Shown here one piece after another: positions 60,663 to 64,000 of a DNA stretch of 64,000 bases (position 1 is its first letter; every line of letters begins with the position of its first letter). The stretch spans positions 558,001 to 622,000 of the forward strand of contig JARACJ010000001.1 of assembly GCA_028767165.1 (NCBI GenBank), written 5' to 3'. This DNA comes from Proteobacteria bacterium DTSAM18 (GTDB taxonomy: Bacteria > Myxococcota_A > UBA796 > GCA-2862545). The translations under genes were made by a program, and so were the position numbers. The notes beneath the pieces were generated by a model that was not told the origin of the DNA, did not search any database, and worked only from the letters and a program-made list of their open reading frames with translations.

Positions 60663-61871
60663 ATGGCTGGTCACACGTTGGAAGAGCTGCTGCGACGTAT
60701 CGCGGGAGGCGACCACTCGGACGCCACCTGCGCTGCTGCGCGCATGGCCCTGTCCGGCACGCACCTCGCCGACGCCCTGCCTCTCGATGATCTGTTCACC
60801 GATGATCCCGCAGGCGACGCCGGCCAGCTGCTCGTGATGTTCGAATTCGAAGGCGACTCCCTCGGCGCGCTGCTGCGCGGCGCGATGTCCGATGGAGCGG
60901 TGCCGGCGGCACCGGTGGAGCAGCCGCCGGAAGGCCTGGCTGATGACATCATGGGGGCGCTGCTGGGTGGCGGTCCCACGCTGGTGTCGGATCGGTCGGG
61001 TGAGGCCCCGGAGCCTGCGTCGCCGGAGCTGCCCGTGTCCGAGGCGGTCACCGGAGAGGCCGGCAGCTCGCCCGAGCTCGGTGCCGAGCACGACGACGCC
61101 CTTCCCCTGGAGCCCGCGGTGCGCCACGAGGCGGGACAGGCCCCCGAGGCCGGCGCCGCGTTCGACGAGGGGCCTGCCGTGGCCCCCGCAGTGGTCGCCG
61201 AGGCCGGTCCCGAGCCCGAGGCGGCAGGGGAGTGGTCCGAGCTTGCGGTGCTCGGCGCCGTGGAGACCGAGGCGGGGCGCGCCCCCGAGCTGGCGGTCGC
61301 CTTCGACGCCGGCGTCCCGGTGGCGCTCGCCGCACGCGCGGAAGGGGGCTCCGTCGAGGCCTGGGCGGGCGTCCGTCGGTCCCTGGAGCTCCGCGAGGCC
61401 CTGCCGGACGGCCTCGTCGCCGCGGCCCTGGCCCAGCATCGTGCGCCCGAGGTGTGGTCGTCGGTGGCCGGCGCCGTCGGAGAGCAGGCCGGGCTGCCCC
61501 TGGCGAGTGCACTGCGCAGCGAGGCGGGCGAGATCGACATCACCGATCGCGTCATGGCGGGCCTGCTGGGTCCTGCCGTCACCACCGAGCCGGTCGCGGT
61601 GCCCGAGCCCGCCAACCAGCGCCGCTGGAGCTGGGCACTCACCGCCACCTGGGCCGCAATGGCGGCGGTCTTCCTGCTGTGGCTCGTGCCTGCCGGCAAC
61701 GGGGTTGATCCGGTGGTCGCTGGCGGTGATAGGGTGGTGGACGTCGTGGGTGCGGAGTCGCCCCACGAGTACCGGTTCGATGGCGTCAACGCGGACACCG
61801 TCGATCGCGGCATGCCCATCGACATGGGCGGCGCGGTGGTCATCTGGGCACAAGAGGTCGAGGAATCCTGA
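60663..61871 (+). CDS. Single-pass membrane protein, putative anti-sigma factor
   Basis: A 402-residue protein with AAGGAGG upstream of ATG 60663. The N-terminal 95 residues are helical. A long Ala/Glu/Pro-rich segment (about residues 100-300) contains degenerate repeats built on (E/R)AG..PEL..A(F/V)(D/E). One transmembrane helix lies near residue 325 (WALTATWAAMAAVFLLWLVP) and about 60 residues follow outside. No zinc anti-sigma HxxxCxxC motif is present, but its position after an ECF gene and its topology suggest regulation of that sigma factor (inference). Confidence 0.6.
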   Translation: MAGHTLEELLRRIAGGDHSDATCAAARMALSGTHLADALPLDDLFTDDPAGDAGQLLVMFEFEGDSLGALLRGAMSDGAVPAAPVEQPPEGLADDIMGALLGGGPTLVSDRSGEAPEPASPELPVSEAVTGEAGSSPELGAEHDDALPLEPAVRHEAGQAPEAGAAFDEGPAVAPAVVAEAGPEPEAAGEWSELAVLGAVETEAGRAPELAVAFDAGVPVALAARAEGGSVEAWAGVRRSLELREALPDGLVAAALAQHRAPEVWSSVAGAVGEQAGLPLASALRSEAGEIDITDRVMAGLLGPAVTTEPVAVPEPANQRRWSWALTATWAAMAAVFLLWLVPAGNGVDPVVAGGDRVVDVVGAESPHEYRFDGVNADTVDRGMPIDMGGAVVIWAQEVEES

Positions 61872-61872
61872 C

Positions 61873-62370
61873 ATGACAGCAGCCGTCGTCTTCCAGCGCA
61901 GGGTTCGGACCCTGCTCATCGCAGCCGCACTCGGTCTCGCTTCCGTCGGGGCCACACCGGTTCTCCCCGGTGCGGTCGCGCATGCGGAAGACGCCGTGCC
62001 CGGCAGGGTCGATGTCGAGGTCATCATCGTCAGGGCCAGCCACAGCGACCCCCGCATCGACGACCAGCTCAAGCCGCTGCTGCCTGCCTTGCGCAACTTT
62101 CCCTACAAGGGCTTCCGGTTCGGTGGCAAGCACACCGTCCGCCTCGAAGACGGCAAGCACCAGTCGGTGGCGGTGCCCGGTGGTCGCGAGGTCCGGCTCA
62201 CGCTCGTCTCCCACGATGCCTCTGCGGCCAAGGTCCGGGTCGAGATGTTCCACGGCTCCGAGAAGACCACCGACACCACCTTCACGGTCAAGCGCGATCG
62301 CACCTTCTTCCTCGGTGCCAAGGGCGAGGGCGACGAAGCCCTCGTGATTCCCGTCACCGTCAAGTACTGA
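61873..62370 (+). CDS. Secreted hypothetical protein
   Basis: The 165-residue protein has a clear signal peptide (TLLIAAALGLASVGATP, cleavage near AHAED) and a beta-rich mature part with alternating charged strands (FRFGGKHTVRLEDG, VRVEMFHGS, TTFTVKRDRTFFLG), suggesting a small beta-sandwich. Its start follows the putative anti-sigma stop by 1 nt, so it belongs to the sigma operon and may be an envelope-stress output or a sensor partner. No family recognised. Confidence 0.72.
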   Translation: MTAAVVFQRRVRTLLIAAALGLASVGATPVLPGAVAHAEDAVPGRVDVEVIIVRASHSDPRIDDQLKPLLPALRNFPYKGFRFGGKHTVRLEDGKHQSVAVPGGREVRLTLVSHDASAAKVRVEMFHGSEKTTDTTFTVKRDRTFFLGAKGEGDEALVIPVTVKY

Positions 62371-62377
62371 GGCCGTC

Positions 62378-62698
62378 GTGCGCATCATCCTGTGCTCGGT
62401 ACCCGAGGACGCCTCGGAGGACCTCGCGCGTCGCCTCGTCGACGCCCGGCTCGCCGCCTGCGTCCACCTGTTCCCCGCTGGACGGTCGGTGTACCGCTGG
62501 GAGGGGCGGGTGCAGATCGAGGCCGAGGTCACCATGATGGTGAAGACCGACGTCGAGGTGGTCGATCGTGCGGTGGACTGGCTCACCGAGGCCCATCCCT
62601 ACGAGGTACCGGAGGTGCTGGTGCTCGACGTCGATACCCAACACAGCCTGGCGCGTTATGTGGGCTGGGTCCGTGAGGAGGCGAGTGGAGTCCCATGA
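62378..62698 (+). CDS. cutA: CutA-type divalent-cation tolerance protein
   Basis: The 106-residue protein has the CutA1 trimer fold pattern: [25 protein letters not shown] near the middle, EVTMMVKT, and the [13 protein letters not shown] segment diagnostic of the family. GTG start 7 nt after the preceding stop. Overlaps hinT by 4 nt (ATGA). CutA is linked to copper/metal tolerance in E. coli, but its general function is still unclear. Confidence 0.93.
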   Translation: MRIILCSVPEDASEDLARRLVDARLAACVHLFPAGRSVYRWEGRVQIEAEVTMMVKTDVEVVDRAVDWLTEAHPYEVPEVLVLDVDTQHSLARYVGWVREEASGVP

Positions 62699-63033
62699 CC
62701 ATCTTCCAGAAGATCATCGATCGCGAGATCCCGGCCGACATCATCTTCGAGGATGAGCTGGCCGTGGCATTCCACGATGTCAATCCACAGGCTCCGATTC
62801 ATGTCCTGGTCATCCCGAAGAAGCCCCTGCGGGGAATCTCCGCGGCCGAACCGGACGATGCTTCCCTCATGGGTCATCTGATGCTCACGGCGGCCCACAT
62901 TGCCCGCTCCCTCGGGGTGGACGAAACCGGTTACCGTTTGGTAGTCAACGATGGAGCCGACGGAGGCCAATCCGTCTTCCATCTCCACGTGCACCTTCTG
63001 GCCGGTCGACAGCTGACCTGGCCTCCAGGCTGA
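62695..63033 (+). CDS. hinT: HIT-family purine nucleoside phosphoramidase
   Basis: The 112-residue protein is a complete Hin[21 protein letters not shown] at the start and the catalytic histidine triad [15 protein letters not shown] at the end. It hydrolyses AMP-lysine and related phosphoramidates in the cytoplasm. The ATG lies inside the end of cutA (ATGA), so translation is coupled. Confidence 0.96.
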   Translation: MTIFQKIIDREIPADIIFEDELAVAFHDVNPQAPIHVLVIPKKPLRGISAAEPDDASLMGHLMLTAAHIARSLGVDETGYRLVVNDGADGGQSVFHLHVHLLAGRQLTWPPG

Positions 63034-63088
63034 ACCGTCTTCAGCTTGCCTCCGCGCTGACGAGCCGGAGTCTTCAGGAGTGACTTGA

Positions 63089-63433
63089 ATGGCGACTTTT
63101 GAGGCCACCACCGACGCGATGACCTTCGCCAACATGGAGAGCACGGCCAAGACCGTCTACGTCGTGCCGCGCACCCTGAGCTTCGACATGATCACCTCCG
63201 GGGATCGCATCGAGTTCGACAACCTGGGTTCCATCTCCATCGGCGCCATCCGCCGCTACCCCTCCTTGCAGGAACTGCTGGAGTTCGAGGGATTCGACAA
63301 CGTGGTGCCCGGCGCGGAGACCATCGAGCAGGCGATGGAGCACCTCCGCAAGGCCGCCGTGTGGAACGCCAAGGCCGAAGACGAGCGCGGGGTGATGGCC
63401 CTGCGCGTGCGCTCGGTGAAGCGGAAGACGTGA
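63089..63433 (+). CDS. ASCH/PUA-like domain protein
   Basis: The 114-residue protein resembles ASCH domains: a TLSFDMITSGDRIEFDNLGSI strand pair, a helix YPSLQELLEFEGFDNVVPGA, SIEEA-like TIEQAMEHLRKA and a final strand GVMALRVRSVKRK. ASCH domains bind RNA or modified nucleosides (some are N4-acetylcytidine amidohydrolases). Its stop overlaps the next gene's GTG (GTGA). Confidence 0.7.
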   Translation: MATFEATTDAMTFANMESTAKTVYVVPRTLSFDMITSGDRIEFDNLGSISIGAIRRYPSLQELLEFEGFDNVVPGAETIEQAMEHLRKAAVWNAKAEDERGVMALRVRSVKRKT

Positions 63434-64000
63434 GCTCGGCGGGGCCTGCGCGCGTATCCGCTGCTCCGTCGCTGCCAGACGGCACCGTCGGTGTCTATGA
63501 AGATGTCTCGCCCTGGACCGGTGCCCGCCGCGTCCACTTTCGGGGGTCTGGAGACGTCGTACGTTGGTCCCCGGAGCTGACCCCCTTGCTCCAGGAACTC
63601 CCCGAGACGATCCCCCTCGTCCGCGCCTGGAAGATCAGCGGCGAGGTCGAGGGGCTCGTGCTCGGTCTGCCCTCACTGTGGTGGCGGCTCGTTCTCGGCG
63701 TCGTCGCCTCGGCCCTCGCGCTCGCTTCTGCGGCCAGTGGCACCCTGCTGGTGGCGCTCGTCGTGCTCGGCGTGTGGTGGTGGGTGGGACTGTCCCTCTC
63801 GCCGCGCTGGCGCATGGGCGAGGAGGGCGTGTGGCCGGCCCGTCCGCAGGGCCCCGTGGGCTGGCACCTGGTCGAGGGGCTGTGGCTGATCTCCGGTCAC
63901 GCCACCACCCAGGCCTGGCTCCGCACCCGCGAGGGCTGGTTCCGGCTGCAGCTTCGCCCGGAGTGGCGGGAGCCTCTCCTCGAACTCGCGTGGTCCCAGG
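63430..64000 (+). CDS. Partial membrane protein running off the right edge
   Basis: An open frame from GTG 63430 (overlapping the ASCH gene stop) continues without a stop to the end of the window, giving 190 codons. It has a soluble N-terminal region of about 80 residues, a hydrophobic hairpin (LWWRLVLGVVASALALASAA and LLVALVVLGVWWWVGLSL), then a soluble Trp-rich part. No family recognised. Translational overlap supports its reality. Confidence 0.65.
   Translation, partial: MSSAGPARVSAAPSLPDGTVGVYEDVSPWTGARRVHFRGSGDVVRWSPELTPLLQELPETIPLVRAWKISGEVEGLVLGLPSLWWRLVLGVVASALALASAASGTLLVALVVLGVWWWVGLSLSPRWRMGEEGVWPARPQGPVGWHLVEGLWLISGHATTQAWLRTREGWFRLQLRPEWREPLLELAWSQ

Overview
High-GC chromosomal DNA, probably from a Gram-negative bacterium with a complex lifestyle. 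Housekeeping genes (murB, polA, hemA with a ccsA-like partner, hemD, trxA, cutA, hinT) sit among many dehydrogenases, LysR/TetR regulators, lipoproteins with lipoboxes, a TAT-exported protein, a wax-ester synthase/DGAT-type acyltransferase and an ECF sigma/membrane-protein pair. This mix fits a Myxococcota-like lineage, but I hold that loosely because no rRNA or other decisive marker is in the window.

Left flank (1-19.8 kb): single genes and short operons of core and accessory metabolism: an aspartoacylase-family hydrolase, murB, a flavin monooxygenase, an amino-acid permease, a DUF1513 TAT protein, a DUF2235 hydrolase, a redoxin lipoprotein, hchA, and several oxidoreductases with dedicated regulators. 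One dehydrogenase-tetR operon has two tandem 16-bp palindromes in front of it. One gene fuses a metallo-beta-lactamase fold to an NAD(P)-binding domain.

Island (19.8-35.6 kb): a genomic island ends at a tRNA-Asn gene. The island ends carry imperfect direct repeats of the tRNA's downstream terminator. Further, more degenerate copies lie inside at about 28.8 kb and (weak) 23.95 kb. Three of the four repeats are followed by diverged copies of the same 67-69-codon HTH reading frame, so the island looks like tandem accretion of three modules. Module 1 is a translationally coupled trio (sigma-region-4-like protein, GIY-YIG protein, MORC-like GHKL ATPase). Module 2 is a TerB-dynamin fusion followed by a second dynamin-like GTPase. 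Module 3 holds a coupled pair (CBS-CBS-HEPN protein and an SF2 helicase-like ATPase with DGST in place of DEAH), then an IS3-type transposase fragment that truncates a P-loop ATPase at the end of a five-gene operon (FGE/lectin-fold protein, zinc-ribbon protein, two small proteins, ATPase). All three modules have the architecture expected of anti-phage defence, and none exactly matches a named system that I recognise.

Right flank (35.6-64 kb): a stand-alone 2-oxoacid dehydrogenase acyltransferase domain and a divergent radical-SAM gene; a tandem 257-bp intergenic repeat; SDRs; a WS/DGAT gene overlapping an orphan D12-class adenine methyltransferase; membrane transport proteins; a histidine kinase followed by a sulfatase-like lipoprotein; a BtuF-like receptor divergent from a secreted protein with five EF-hand-like repeats; trxA; ccsA-hemA; hemD with an acyl-CoA dehydrogenase; polA; an ECF sigma factor operon; cutA-hinT; an ASCH-like protein; and a partial membrane protein at the window edge.
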